A stretch of 64,000 bases of DNA. Origin: Mantamonas sphyraenae. Lineage: Eukaryota > CRuMs > Mantamonadidae. The stretch spans positions 124,001 through 188,000 of the forward strand of contig JAPMXV010000063.1 of NCBI GenBank assembly GCA_026936335.1. Direction: 5' to 3'. A program made the translations under genes and the position numbers. The first letter of the stretch is position 1; every line of letters begins with the position of its first letter. This document shows positions 8,618-19,400 of this stretch, piece after piece. The notes under the pieces are model-generated. The model made no database searches and had not been told where the DNA came from. It was given only the letters and a program-made list of their open reading frames with translations.

Positions 8618-10399
8618 TCACCTGCCAGGCGACATGAGAGGCTCCATGCCGACGCGTTCCTCATCGTCGTCCTCGAGGCGATGAAACTCGTCGCTGAGTC
8701 GCTCGGGCTCGATGTCTTGGCCAAACTCGGCGTACATGAGGTCCATGCGGTTTGTCTCACCCTCGTAATGGGGCATGACGATGTAAACAAAGAACGGGTA
8801 GAGGATGGCACAGCCAACGAGGGCGGCGCTGCCGATGAGGATGGTGAACTGGGATGAGATGGAAATGAGGGTGATGCAAAGGATGATGGGTGGGATGGCG
8901 ACCATAAAGGCGCCTGTGAGGCCGCCCGGAACGAGAAAGGGACGTTCCATGTCCGGGTGACTGATGCGCAGGTAGACAAACGCGAGAAACTCGATGATGA
9001 GGGAGAAGAGCGAGGTGAACACGTCGAGTTGCACGAGGGCGTCAAAGTCGGGCAGGAGCAGACAGACAATGACCGAGATGGAAATGATGAGGAGAGAGAC
9101 CCACGGGGTGGCCCAGGTCTTGTGCAGAATGGAGACGACGGGAGGGAGCATGCGGAGGTCGCCCAGGCAGGCGAACGCACGTGCCACCACGGGCAAGGTG
9201 ACGTTGAACATGCCCACACTGGCACACATGCCTGCAATGGACAGCCAGACTTGAAGCCAGCGAGCCTGGGGGCCGCCGAGCTTGATGGAGAGCAGCCGGG
9301 CAATGGTCAGGAAGTAGCCATCGTCCCAGTCGGCGTAGTTTGTGTCGACACAGACAGCGACCATGACGGGCAGGACGTAGGAGAGGGACACGGCCCCCAG
9401 ACCCATGATCATGCCGCGAGGGTAGGTTTGCTTGGGATCTTCGACCTCACCGGCGACACAACCCAACGAATCCGCACCGCTGAGGTTCCACAGGAGTGTG
9501 GAGAGGAGCAGGGCCCAGTCGGCACGGTATCCCTTGGGCAGGGGTGAAATCCACACCGCGGGACGGATTTCGGTCACGCCAGCCACGAAAAACACAAAGA
9601 AGGGCAGCAGGACCATGACGGCGAGGATAATGGCCCCGGAACCGACGAGCTCGAGACCACGCACATTGACCATGGTGAGAATGGCTACAAAGGTGATGAG
9701 GACGGTCCACTCGACGACGGGAGGGAGCTTTCCGAGAAGAGGTTCGCCATAGGAAAGAAAGAGCAGTGGGTAGAGGGCGAGGTCAAAGATACCGGCGAGG
9801 AAGGAGGAGCAGGCGGTGAGCCAGGCCCAAAAGTTGCCGAATGCACTGTGACGGGTGGGCGTGGGCAGTGGGAGACGTGTGTGAGACGTGCGAAACGGAC
9901 GGTGGGCAGTCTGCACAATGCAAGGTTGGTCCATGTGCGTGCTGGGACACAGGAAGGACGCAGACACGCCGTAAAGGGTGCACACAGGTGGTACGGATGA
10001 CAGAAAACCACGCAGACAGGTTTTTACGACGGCAGGGCTCGCATGTGGACAATAAAGGGAGTTCACCGGAAGTTGACGGGAAAAAGGGCATCTTCTCGGC
10101 GCGGGGAGTAAAAATGATGCACACACAACGTACCGCTGGCTCCAGCCGACGTATCCGGCATTCCCCGGCATAGCGGTGGACAGTTCTGCTGTCATGAGAG
10201 CCATGGGCATGCTCCAAATCCAGGGGATGATGAGAATGCCGAGCAGGGTCCAAGCAGCGCCGCCGCCTTTGATGGCGGGTTCGAGGCCGTACGCTCCGCC
10301 GGCAATGGTGAAAAAGACAATTGCCGCAAAGCGGTACTGGCCGATGGTGCGCTCAGGCTTGGTGTATGGGAGCGTGGTTGATTGGTGTTCGGTGTCCAT
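8618..10399 (-). CDS. APC-superfamily polyamine/amino-acid transporter (PUT/LAT type)
   Basis: Two exons: 10399-10134 and 9845-8618, with a 288-nt intron between. Exon 1 ends at 'GNAGYVGWSQR' and exon 2 opens 'AFGNFWAWLTACSSFLAG'. The protein is about 500 residues with roughly 12 membrane segments. Signature regions are 'GGAYGLEPAIKGGGAAWTL' in TM1 and 'WNLSGADSLGCVAGEVEDP' in TM6, as in plant PUT/RMV1 and trypanosomatid POT1 polyamine:proton symporters. It likely imports polyamines or amino acids across the plasma membrane; the exact substrate cannot be read from sequence. The C-terminal tail is acidic and hydrophilic ('EDDDEERVGMEPLMSP'). Start ATG 10399 gives a short cytosolic N-terminus, usual for the family. 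It is divergent from the PDI gene with a gap of about 245 bp. Confidence 0.85.
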   Translation of the reverse strand: MDTEHQSTTLPYTKPERTIGQYRFAAIVFFTIAGGAYGLEPAIKGGGAAWTLLGILIIPWIWSMPMALMTAELSTAMPGNAGYVGWSQRYVVCASFLLPAPRRCPFSRQLPVNSLYCPHASPAVVKTCLRGFLSSVPPVCTLYGVSASFLCPSTHMDQPCIVQTAHRPFRTSHTRLPLPTPTRHSAFGNFWAWLTACSSFLAGIFDLALYPLLFLSYGEPLLGKLPPVVEWTVLITFVAILTMVNVRGLELVGSGAIILAVMVLLPFFVFFVAGVTEIRPAVWISPLPKGYRADWALLLSTLLWNLSGADSLGCVAGEVEDPKQTYPRGMIMGLGAVSLSYVLPVMVAVCVDTNYADWDDGYFLTIARLLSIKLGGPQARWLQVWLSIAGMCASVGMFNVTLPVVARAFACLGDLRMLPPVVSILHKTWATPWVSLLIISISVIVCLLLPDFDALVQLDVFTSLFSLIIEFLAFVYLRISHPDMERPFLVPGGLTGAFMVAIPPIILCITLISISSQFTILIGSAALVGCAILYPFFVYIVMPHYEGETNRMDLMYAEFGQDIEPERLSDEFHRLEDDDEERVGMEPLMSPGR

Positions 10400-10643
10400 G
10401 GTGGTGGGGAGGTGGCTAGGCGACAGGGAAGTTGCAGGGGGGTTGATTCTCTGGGCGAGGGAAGCAGCACCAGTGGACACGAGTGACGAAACAGATGGGG
10501 GTACGAACGAGCGCGGAGCCGGTATGTGGCTGAATGAGTGGCTGTCCGGGACGGGAAGGCGGGTGTTTGTTTGCGTCGAGTGTTTGTGTGGCGGACGTGA
10601 CGCCTGCGACGGGAGTGGCAGCCAAAAGAACCAACCCCACACG

Positions 10644-12865
10644 ATGCGCAAATCGATCGTTGCACTGCTGGTCATTTTGGGACTGATGATGGCACATGCC
10701 ATTGCCGCAGAAGAGGAGGCCAAGGAGGCCGCTGGAGCCGAGACCAAGGAAGAGGAGGGAGAAATCCCCTCTGACGCGGAGGACGGCGAGGAGGGAGCCT
10801 CGGGCGAGGAGGGCATCTCGGATGCCGAAGACGACAAGGAGGCTGGCTCCGACGAGGAAGAAGCAGGATTCTCGGACGAGGACGAGGAGGGTAAGCTTGT
10901 CAACGGGAGGGAGAACGTGGGCGGATTCCGTCGTTTGGGGCTCGCATTTCCGCTGACACGCTGCGATGGCTTGGTGTGCCACGATGGTGCACGTGTGCAT
11001 GTGCATACAATACACACAGGCATGAACTTCTCCGACGACGACGAGGAAGGCTTTGACGACGAGGAGGACGGTGAGTTTTGAGGCCGTTTGGGCGGCGTGG
11101 GAGCCGTAAAAAGGCCCTCCCACGTCATCGGCAGACACAGACACGGTTTTCTGCCTGCTGCATGCAAGCAGCGGTGCAAAGGCACATGCAGACGCGAGCG
11201 CAGTCATGTGCACGGGCGCGTGTACACATGACTGCGCAGCGGGTGGTGTGTGTGTGTGTGTGTGGCGCGATATGGGTGGGGCAAGAGAGTGGGAAAACGA
11301 TGCTGACGTGGAAATCACGCAAAAACACACGGAGAGCAGACTTTAGCGGAGACGTGGGCCTGGCCGACGGCGAGTTTGGCGACGAGGAGCAGGACGAGGA
11401 GCCTTGGGTGGACGATCCCAACTCCAAGGTGGTCAACGTGAACGGCACGGAGGCGTTTGAGAGCGCAACCAAGTCGGGCGTGGTGATGGCCGAGTTCTAC
11501 GCTCCGTGGTGCGGCTACTGCAAGCAGCTGCGCCCGCACTACGACGCAGCGGCGGCAGCTCTGGAGGGTAAGGTGACGTTCATCAAGGTGGACGCCACCC
11601 AGAACGAGGAGCTGGCGAACAAGCTGAACGTGGAGGGCTACCCGACGCTGATGGTGTACAACGAGGGCAAGAAGCAGGAGTACGACGGCCCCATGAACAA
11701 GGAGGGGATGGTGTTCTACCTGAACCGCCTGAACGAGCCGGACGTGACGGACATCGACAGCGTGGATGCGTTCAACGCGTTCAAGGAGGCCAACAAGTTT
11801 GTGGTTGTGTCGACGCACAGCGCCGAGAGCGAGGAGGGCAAGGCCTTTGCCGATGCCGCCAAGGAACTGCGTTCGCGCTACGCGTTGGCTCGCGTGGTGG
11901 ACGCAGGCGTGCAGAGCGCACTGAAGCTGAACGCAGGCAAGGTTGCGGTGCGCAGCGCCGAGGACGCCGAGCAGGTGAGCGAGTACGAAGGCGAGAAGCT
12001 GGACGCGGAGAACCTGGGCAAGTTTATCAGCGTGGCGAGCACGCCGCTGGTGATTGACTTTGAGGCAGACAACGGCGACGGACTGGCCAACCTGGACGAG
12101 AACACGCCGCTGCTGTTTGCGTTTGTGCCCAAGGACGACGAGACCATGGCTGCGCTGACCAAGGCGGTGGCCAAGCAGTTCAAGGGCAAGCTGTACGTGG
12201 CGACTGCCTCGTCGAGCAACTCGGAGCTGCAGGAGCAGCTGGACATGAAGGATTCCGGGGCGCAGTTTGCACTGATCCCCACCAGCGGACGCTTCCTGTT
12301 CCCCACCAAGCAGGGTGGCGAGACGGTGAGCGAGGCCACAGTCAAGGCGTGGCTGGAGGACTTTTTCGCAGGCAAGCTCAAGCCGACGGTGAAGAGCGAG
12401 CCTGTGCCCACGGAGCAGACCAGCGACTCGTACAAGCTGGTGGCCGACTCGTTTGAGGAGGAGGCTCGCAAGTCGCCGAAGGACGTGCTTGTGTTCTTCC
12501 ACCTGCCGTGGTGCGGCTACTGCAAGAAGATGCGCCCCACGTACATGAAGCTGGCGGAGGCGTTCAAGGGTGTGGAGAACATCCGCATTGCCGACATGGA
12601 CGGCGACGCCAACGACGTCGACCCCGAGCTGGGCATCGAGGGCTTCCCCACAGTGATCCTCTTCAAGAAGGACGGCACTCACGTGACGTTTGAGGGCAAG
12701 CGCTCGCTGATTTCGCTGGCCAAGTTTGTCAAGGACAACGCAGGCAACGAGTTTGAGATGCCCGCCGAGATCCAAAAGGTCATCGACGAAAAGGCTGCCA
12801 AGGCCGCCAAGGGTGACGCCAAGGTTGGCGAGAGCCTCAAGGCTGAGCAGGCCAACGTTGCGTGA
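10644..12865 (+). CDS. PDI: Protein disulfide isomerase with acidic N-terminus
   Basis: Three exons: 10644-10890, 11020-11070 and 11340-12865, all phase 1. The N-terminus is a clear signal peptide ('MRKSIVALLVILGLMMAHAI'), followed by about 100 residues very rich in Glu/Asp. Two thioredoxin domains carry active sites 'APWCGYCKQL' and 'LPWCGYCKKM', separated by two thioredoxin-like domains without cysteines, so the order is a-b-b'-a'. Such proteins oxidise and isomerise disulfides in the ER lumen. The protein ends 'KAEQANVA' with no KDEL/HDEL-type signal; retention may depend on the acidic region or another route. Both downstream exons were placed by keeping phase and acidic composition. Whether the acidic head binds calcium is inference. 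Confidence 0.9.
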
Positions 12866-12987
12866 TGAGGACGACGACCACCAACACACCATGGAACAAA
12901 AACGACTTTTGCCACCTTTCCAATTTTTTCTCCTGAACGGGATGGGTTTGCGCGGATGGGTGCAAACCAGAGAAACGCAAGGGAAGC

Positions 12988-14424
12988 ATGGATGGGAAAC
13001 AAGGGATTGTAGAGATGGAGGCCGAGGTTGTGAAAGGTGACAGCAGGGGGGAAGAGGGCGGCACGGTTGTGCGACGGCCTGGAAGCCGTGGAGCGTTGAG
13101 GTCGACGACGGGCGTGTCTGTGCGTTCGATGCGCACGGGGGAGCAGAAACACATGGAAGTGCCGTGGGCGGTGGCAGCGACAGATATGATGCTGGCAGCG
13201 GTGCCACTGTTGCGCAAGGAGGGGGACTTTTGTGTGGTCAACTTGCGCGGGAATTGGAACGTTCGCGTGGTGTATGCGCTGTTGGTGCAGGTGTTGACTG
13301 TGGTGCGGTTTGTGACGTATCTTGTGTCTGCACTGACGTCGCAAGTGGACTTGGGTCTGAGTGTGACGATGGTGGTGGTGATTCTCGGGTGGCACGGAAT
13401 GACGTCGGTGCTGCTCCTGCTGTACTATCACATGGTGCCAGCGGACTGGTTCTTGAAGCTGTACCACCAATTGGTGCACGAGGGCACGTCTGTGGAGGCA
13501 CACAAGCTGTCGTCGGAACTGGAGGAGGAGGACGTGGACCTTCAGATGGAAACGCAACAACGGTTATCTGGCGAGGTGACGTGGACGACGGCCGTGACCA
13601 TGTTGCTCATTGTGGCGTTTATGCTGACCAACACCATCCTGACGATCCAACTGGGGGGAGCGTACGTGCAGCGTCTGTTGGTGCCTGCGTCGGAAAACCT
13701 GATTTTTGACGCGATCCTGGGGACGATGGGCGGCGACGCAGGACTGATCCAAGCCGACTTTGTGATGTGGATGTGGAACACGGCGGTGTGGGTGGGCACG
13801 ACGCTGTGCATCATCATGCCGTCGCTTGCGCTGACAAACCGACTGCAACGGCTGCACCACAAGGTCCGGTCGTGGGATCGCATGACGCTTGCACGTGTGC
13901 AATATGTGAGCACAAACCATGTGTTGACGTGCAGAGACATCGAAACGGTCAACAGTTGGTTCTCGGTGACGTTTGGCATTTTCACGTCGATGACCGCGTT
14001 TCTGATTGTGCTGCTGCTGAACCGGTTGTCCATGGCCGAGCCCTCTCCGTTCTCCGTGTACTTTTGGTTGTCGGGCAACATCATCACGCTGTTTTCGCAG
14101 CTTTTGGCAGCTGGACGGATGCATAGCAAGAGCATCCGGCTGTCCGAGGCCGTTGCGCTGCATCATCACGTGCCCGCCGACTCGTCGTTGTCTGTGGGCC
14201 GCATGGTGCACGCTGCCGCTGCGCAGTTGAATGCCGTGGACTCTGTGGCTTCGGAGGACCACCGGTTTCCCAGCGAGGCGCAGATGTCCGGTTTGCTGCA
14301 AGGGATCAACCAAAGGCCCACGGGTGTGAAGCTGTTTTCTGGGTTGACAGTCACCACACGGTTGGTCAGCGAGATTTCGTCGATCACCTTTACCCTGTTC
14401 CTGTTTGCGGCCCAACTGAACTGA
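12988..14424 (+). CDS. Seven-TM gustatory-receptor-like (GRL) protein 2
   Basis: A single exon of 478 residues. After a charged N-terminus of about 85 residues there are seven hydrophobic segments, for example 'VVYALLVQVLTVVRFVTYLV', 'TWTTAVTMLLIVAFMLTN', 'WVGTTLCIIMPSLAL' and 'IFTSMTAFLIVLLLNRL'. Before TM5 is 'HVLTCRDIETVNSWFSVTF', matching the H..LC..V..VN..F pattern of insect gustatory receptors. The last helix, 'ITFTLFLFAAQLN', gives T-(L)-FLFAA-Q-(L), close to the family's T-Y-(five hydrophobic)-Q-F. It shares layout and C-terminal pattern with the protein at 6047-7294. If correct, it would be a ligand-gated cation channel subunit; that is inference from a family seen in scattered protists. 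It is convergent with the LRR gene, 27 bp apart. Confidence 0.62.
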   Translation: MDGKQGIVEMEAEVVKGDSRGEEGGTVVRRPGSRGALRSTTGVSVRSMRTGEQKHMEVPWAVAATDMMLAAVPLLRKEGDFCVVNLRGNWNVRVVYALLVQVLTVVRFVTYLVSALTSQVDLGLSVTMVVVILGWHGMTSVLLLLYYHMVPADWFLKLYHQLVHEGTSVEAHKLSSELEEEDVDLQMETQQRLSGEVTWTTAVTMLLIVAFMLTNTILTIQLGGAYVQRLLVPASENLIFDAILGTMGGDAGLIQADFVMWMWNTAVWVGTTLCIIMPSLALTNRLQRLHHKVRSWDRMTLARVQYVSTNHVLTCRDIETVNSWFSVTFGIFTSMTAFLIVLLLNRLSMAEPSPFSVYFWLSGNIITLFSQLLAAGRMHSKSIRLSEAVALHHHVPADSSLSVGRMVHAAAAQLNAVDSVASEDHRFPSEAQMSGLLQGINQRPTGVKLFSGLTVTTRLVSEISSITFTLFLFAAQLN

Positions 14425-14451
14425 AGGAATGGAGAGTTTCAACCCAGTTTT

Positions 14452-16308
14452 CTACTCAGTGTGAGAACGCACGCGCTCCCCGCCACGCCTCACCAGCCAG
14501 CCGATCACTCGTTCCATCACTTCGTCTGGGACGGTGCTCCACAGGGCAGAAGTTGAGTATGACTCCATGCCGCCCGCGAGGAACATGCGGTCTCGTTCCG
14601 TGCTGTTCATCAACAGTGCCGTTTCCAGGATCAGATCAAGCGTGGAATCATGCACACAGTGAAGATTGGTCGTCCATGGTTGCAAGAGCAAACTTGAGGG
14701 CACATCTGCGCCACGAGCGATCAGGGTTTGCGCGATCCGCCACGCTCTCGCTTCCACAGCGGCCTGAACGGGTGTCACCGGTGCTGTCGGGTGGGGAGAA
14801 TCTACGGAAATGGATGCATCTGGATGCACACCCTTGTCCAAAAGGCTCACTACTGAGATCAAGTCGTCCTCGGCGATGGCTGTGTGGAGATCTTCAACCA
14901 GCTTGTTGTTGCGCTTGTGGATTGGGCTCAGAGAATCCACGTACGATTTTCGCAGCGTGTAGTTTGCGGCTGCCGCTGCCTTCAGGGTTGCCAGTGCTGC
15001 TTCATCGCCATCAAACAAGCGCGAACCTACGATGAAGGACATCAGAGACCGATTGTTGGCCAGTACATCGGCCACCGCATCCACAGACTCGACGGTGCAT
15101 TCTTTGCCAACCAACCGCACACTGTGCATGGTCGTGTTTTCCAGCAAGATCGTGCAGACGGCGCGCAACCCAATGTCGCCGAATGGATTTCCCTCCAGCG
15201 ACAACGAGCGCAATGTTGTGTTTGTGGCGAGAACGGCTGCAAGATCGCTCACTCCCTGATCACTGATGCGATTGCGGGCCAGAGTGATGTGTTTCAGCGT
15301 GTTGTTCTGAGCAAGGCCCTTGGCGACGAGTTCGGCTCCTTCGTCCCCGATGCGATTGTTGTCGAAATACAGTGCCGTCAGTGTGGTGTTTGCTGTCAGG
15401 GTGTCGCGCAGCGAAAGGCATGCGTCCATTTTTGCGCCGTTTTCGCTCAGATTCAGGGTTTGAAGGCCGCAGTTCCTCTTCAAGCTGTCCAACAGGTGAA
15501 CTACCGACTCCCAACCCACCTCATTGCATTGGATGTCCAAGCTGCGCAAGGTGTGGTTGACGCGCAACATCAATCCAAGCTCTCCGGCGGCTGGCAGCCC
15601 AGTGAAGCAGAATGGCAGTTTCAGCTCACTCAGCGTCGTGTTTGTCTGCAGTCCGCGTGCAATATGCATCACCCCATCGTAACCGACAGAGCCGTTGCCC
15701 CACAGATCGAGCCTGCACAAGGTGTTGTTGCACGCAAGAGCCTTTCCAAGTGCTTCTCCGCCGGCCTCGGCGATCTGGCCATCGGTGACCGTCAGCTCCT
15801 GCAAGCTAGTGTTTGTAGCAAGTGCATGTGCAAGTAGCGTTGCACCCTCGTCGCCGAGGGGAACGCCATAGAGCCCCATTTTGCGCAGGCAGGAGCTTGT
15901 GGACGAGACCATGGACACCATGGCGTCGAGCTCGCCCTTGGAGGGCTCCCAAAACTCCATGCAGAACTCCCTCAGCGTCCCATTGCTTGCCAGGGCCTCC
16001 ATAAAGGTCTGCAGCTGCCCTTCAGGTGCTGACATGTGCTTGATGCGCACAGAATCGAGTTGCACGTTTTCTTTGGCGATAGTACACGCGAGATCTGCGA
16101 GGACGGAGCCTGTAAAATCGATTCCGTATGTGTCGATGGCGATGCTGGGAGCATATGCAATGTAGTACTGGAGCTCGCTGGGCTCGTCGACCAAGTAGTT
16201 CAACGGCAGCTCGCCACCCGATTCCTCCAGACTCTCCCGAACGCACTCACGCCAATACTCTTCCTCCTCTTCACTCAACTGATCCACAGGTGGATTGATT
16301 TCATCCAT
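14452..16308 (-). CDS. RNI-type leucine-rich repeat protein with ankyrin-like C-terminus
   Basis: A single exon of 618 residues. From about residue 100 to 440 there are roughly eleven 28-residue ribonuclease-inhibitor-type LRRs, for example 'NTTLTALYFDNNRIGDEGAE' and 'NNTLKHITLARNRISDQGVS', as in NLRC3/RNH1-like proteins. Residues about 480-560 ('LHTAIAEDDLISVVSLLDKG' and 'AAVEARAWRIAQTLIARGAD') look like two divergent ankyrin repeats. The N-terminus is acidic. There is no nucleotide-binding domain and no membrane segment, so it is likely an intracellular protein-interaction scaffold. The specific partner is unknown. Upstream, a short TG-rich stretch separates it from the large gene at 16452. 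Confidence 0.8.
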   Translation of the reverse strand: MDEINPPVDQLSEEEEEYWRECVRESLEESGGELPLNYLVDEPSELQYYIAYAPSIAIDTYGIDFTGSVLADLACTIAKENVQLDSVRIKHMSAPEGQLQTFMEALASNGTLREFCMEFWEPSKGELDAMVSMVSSTSSCLRKMGLYGVPLGDEGATLLAHALATNTSLQELTVTDGQIAEAGGEALGKALACNNTLCRLDLWGNGSVGYDGVMHIARGLQTNTTLSELKLPFCFTGLPAAGELGLMLRVNHTLRSLDIQCNEVGWESVVHLLDSLKRNCGLQTLNLSENGAKMDACLSLRDTLTANTTLTALYFDNNRIGDEGAELVAKGLAQNNTLKHITLARNRISDQGVSDLAAVLATNTTLRSLSLEGNPFGDIGLRAVCTILLENTTMHSVRLVGKECTVESVDAVADVLANNRSLMSFIVGSRLFDGDEAALATLKAAAAANYTLRKSYVDSLSPIHKRNNKLVEDLHTAIAEDDLISVVSLLDKGVHPDASISVDSPHPTAPVTPVQAAVEARAWRIAQTLIARGADVPSSLLLQPWTTNLHCVHDSTLDLILETALLMNSTERDRMFLAGGMESYSTSALWSTVPDEVMERVIGWLVRRGGERVRSHTE

Positions 16309-16451
16309 GGGTGCTTTGTTTTGCTTTGGTGTGTGTGTGTGTGTTTGTGTGTGGGGTTGGTTTCACGGGCGCAACTCATCCATCTCCTCATCTCCTCAAC
16401 GTCTCACTGCATCTCCATGCGTTGTTGCTCCCCCCCCCCCGGACTTCATTC

Positions 16452-19400
16452 TCAAAGTGACGGCTTCTGCACAGTGTCTCCGTTGCCATGATTCTTGTTG
16501 AAACCGTGTCCATGGCCGCCCGCGTCGCCGGCCTGGGACCCAGCTTCAGCCTGCGCGTGCTGAGCGGCTGCATTCTGCGCCGCAATGGTGTTGGTCATCG
16601 TCAACCCGGGTCGAATGAGCAGCTGTTCGGGGTCGCTGTTGTCAAAGATGTCGCTCATGTGCAGCCTGTCTCGCACGCGCACGTCATCGTACACCTGCTG
16701 TGCCGAATACATGTGCCTCCATGGGTGGTTCTTACTCCAGTAGCGCGAGCGGGGTGTTTCGTTGTCCACAGAGCCCGTGGAGGAGGAGGCCAGGTTGAGC
16801 AACGACATGTTGGCCACGCAGGCATTCATGTGCAACATCGTCGAGTTGATCGAGTCGTGCTCGTGCGTCGGTGCACGTTCGCTCAGGTAAAAGGTACGAA
16901 GGACCACAGCCATACGCGAGTGTTCCAGGGCATCGGCGTAGCAGCCCAAGACAAACAGCTGGCCGGACAGCCACGCCAAGATCTCCGGCAGCTCCTGCAG
17001 CATGTCGCAGCAGCGCAATGAGCGATGCAGTTGCATCAGTGCCCACACGGCACCCACAGCAATGTCCACTGCCCCTTGCGACACTTCCATGGTGATGCGT
17101 CCGCGCAGCTCACGCACGGCTTGATAGCGCGAGATGGGACGGCGGTTGTGCATCACAAACAGCTCTGCCTCGCCACGCAGCACCCACCACTGCGGCCGCT
17201 GCGCCTCAAATGCAAGTGTGGCCAGAGTGGACAGGATGTGCGAGATCAGGTAGCTGCGATGGCTCATGTCCACGCCGCGTGAGATCCACACGTCCCGCGC
17301 TCGCTCCAGAATGGCAAACGCCTTGGGACGCATGTCACTGTCGTGCATCAACGTGGTGGCCAGCTGATACGCAGCCGCAAAGTATGCGGTTGTTTCCACG
17401 CCCTGCAGACGCATCACTGCACGCAACACATCCGAGTACAGGTCCACGGCCGTTGCCACGTCGCCCATGCGCAAGCATGCGTCAGCATACGTCTCTACCA
17501 GGCTCTGAAGACGCAGCACGCGCTTGCGGTACGCATGCCTGGCCTCTTTCACAGCCTGCCTGCCAATGACCACCGGCGGCGCCATCCACGTCCGCGGCTC
17601 GGGCTGTCCCCCCAACAACACAATCATGCGTTGCGTCCACACACGCAACTCCTTCCATGCCTCTGTGGTGCCAATCTGCCTCAGTGTCTCCTTGTGCACC
17701 GCGTATGCCTCGCGTGTGCGTGCCACAAGCACCTCAGTGCTGGTGTGGCCCGTCGTCGTCGAGGATGACGGGCGGGCACCCGTTTCGACCAGTGTAAACA
17801 GCACATCCAATGCCATCGCACTGAGACGACGTGCCCGTCGCCTGCGGCCCTGCTCGCGATACACGGCGGAGACGTCGACCCATGCGGTGGCCACATGGAC
17901 GTCCATGTGGTGCTCCACACACCTCGACACAATGTCTGCCTCCTCCTGGGCCATGCTCAACAGCTGCGACGCCGTGCGGTGGCCATTCAGTCCCAGACTT
18001 GACGATGACTCACGCAGAAGCCACGTCATTTCCTGCAGGATGCAATGGTGCAGCGATGTTGCCCACTGCAGGCTCTGCGACCGCCCTGCGCCCACAAGCC
18101 TCTCCTGTGTGCGCAGCAGTGCCTCAAACGACGTCCGGTCGCAACGTGCCCGTTGAAAGTACAACAGTTGGTTGCCCAGCACCGCCAAGGCGCTGGACGG
18201 AGGCAACCGGGTCACCTGGTCGCCATCGTTGTCATCGGCCTGTTCCACTTCCTCTGCAGTCGACGGCGCCGGTTCGTACAGGCTTTCCCGCGCAGCCAGG
18301 TAGTAATGGTGACAGTGTGCAAACATGGCGCCTGTGAAGCCGTGCATGCTGGCGGTGCCATGGTGAAATACAAATTCGCGTTGAAGCGCCATCTGGGCGG
18401 CCACCACAAACGCGCGTGTGGGCTCGTGAGACGGACGATGGTGCAGCAGCGTGCTGTGCCACGTCGATGCGCTGTACATGAGAGTGCTGTGCACTGCCGT
18501 GCGTTTGAGCAAACCCACATCCTGGAGCAGCTTCACACACTGTGTGGTTTGTGCGCGCGTGCTCTCCTCCTCCTGGGGGCGCATGTAAAAGTGCACAAAC
18601 GACTCGAGCAGGCTGAAGGGGATGTTGTGGTGGTGCAGCCAACTGACAAAATCGGCCAGTGCCCACACGCCAGGCTGCTTCTCTTCCAACACATCCAGCA
18701 ACAGTGAAAGCACACACATGCACCACAAGTCCGCTTTGCGCATGACAGGCAAGGGCACACGCGCACACGCTCGCCGTGCGATCTGTTCAGAGCTGTTCCA
18801 CAGCTCGCTAAAGGCAAGCAGCTTGTCAAACAGCGTCGGCAGATGGAGGGTGTCGGGCGAATGCCGCACCAGCGCACCCAGCATCTGCGCCGTGTGTGGT
18901 GTGCCAAACACAGCCGCCAGTTCGTGGAGAAGGTTGAAGTTGTGCGGCTGCAGCAGGGTGTCGTTCATGCGGCCCGAGTGTTGCAGAAAGACCATCAGGA
19001 GCGCCGTGTTGTTCAGTGACAGCGACACACGGAAGCAGGCACGTCCGGCACTGACTGGAAACAGCTCGGGTGGCGACAGACCCATCAGCACCACGTGGCC
19101 ACGTGCCAAGGTGCGCAGCGGAGGAAACCATTCCAGAAGCGTGTGTTCGTCGGGCGCATCGTTGACCAGCAGCAGCCACGGCATGTCACTGCCCGGTCCA
19201 CGAGCACGGTACGCTGTGTTGAGATGCAGGAGGAGAGCACGCACAATCAGCTCCGTGTCGCCCTGCTGACACGCCAACAACGACGCGTGCTTGTGCTTCG
19301 GCGCCACTCCCAACGCCACCGCAAGGTCCAACAGACCCGCCGTCGCCGTGTGTTTTGTGCTTGCGTCCAGCCACCACACAAACTGTCGTCGTTGGCTCTG

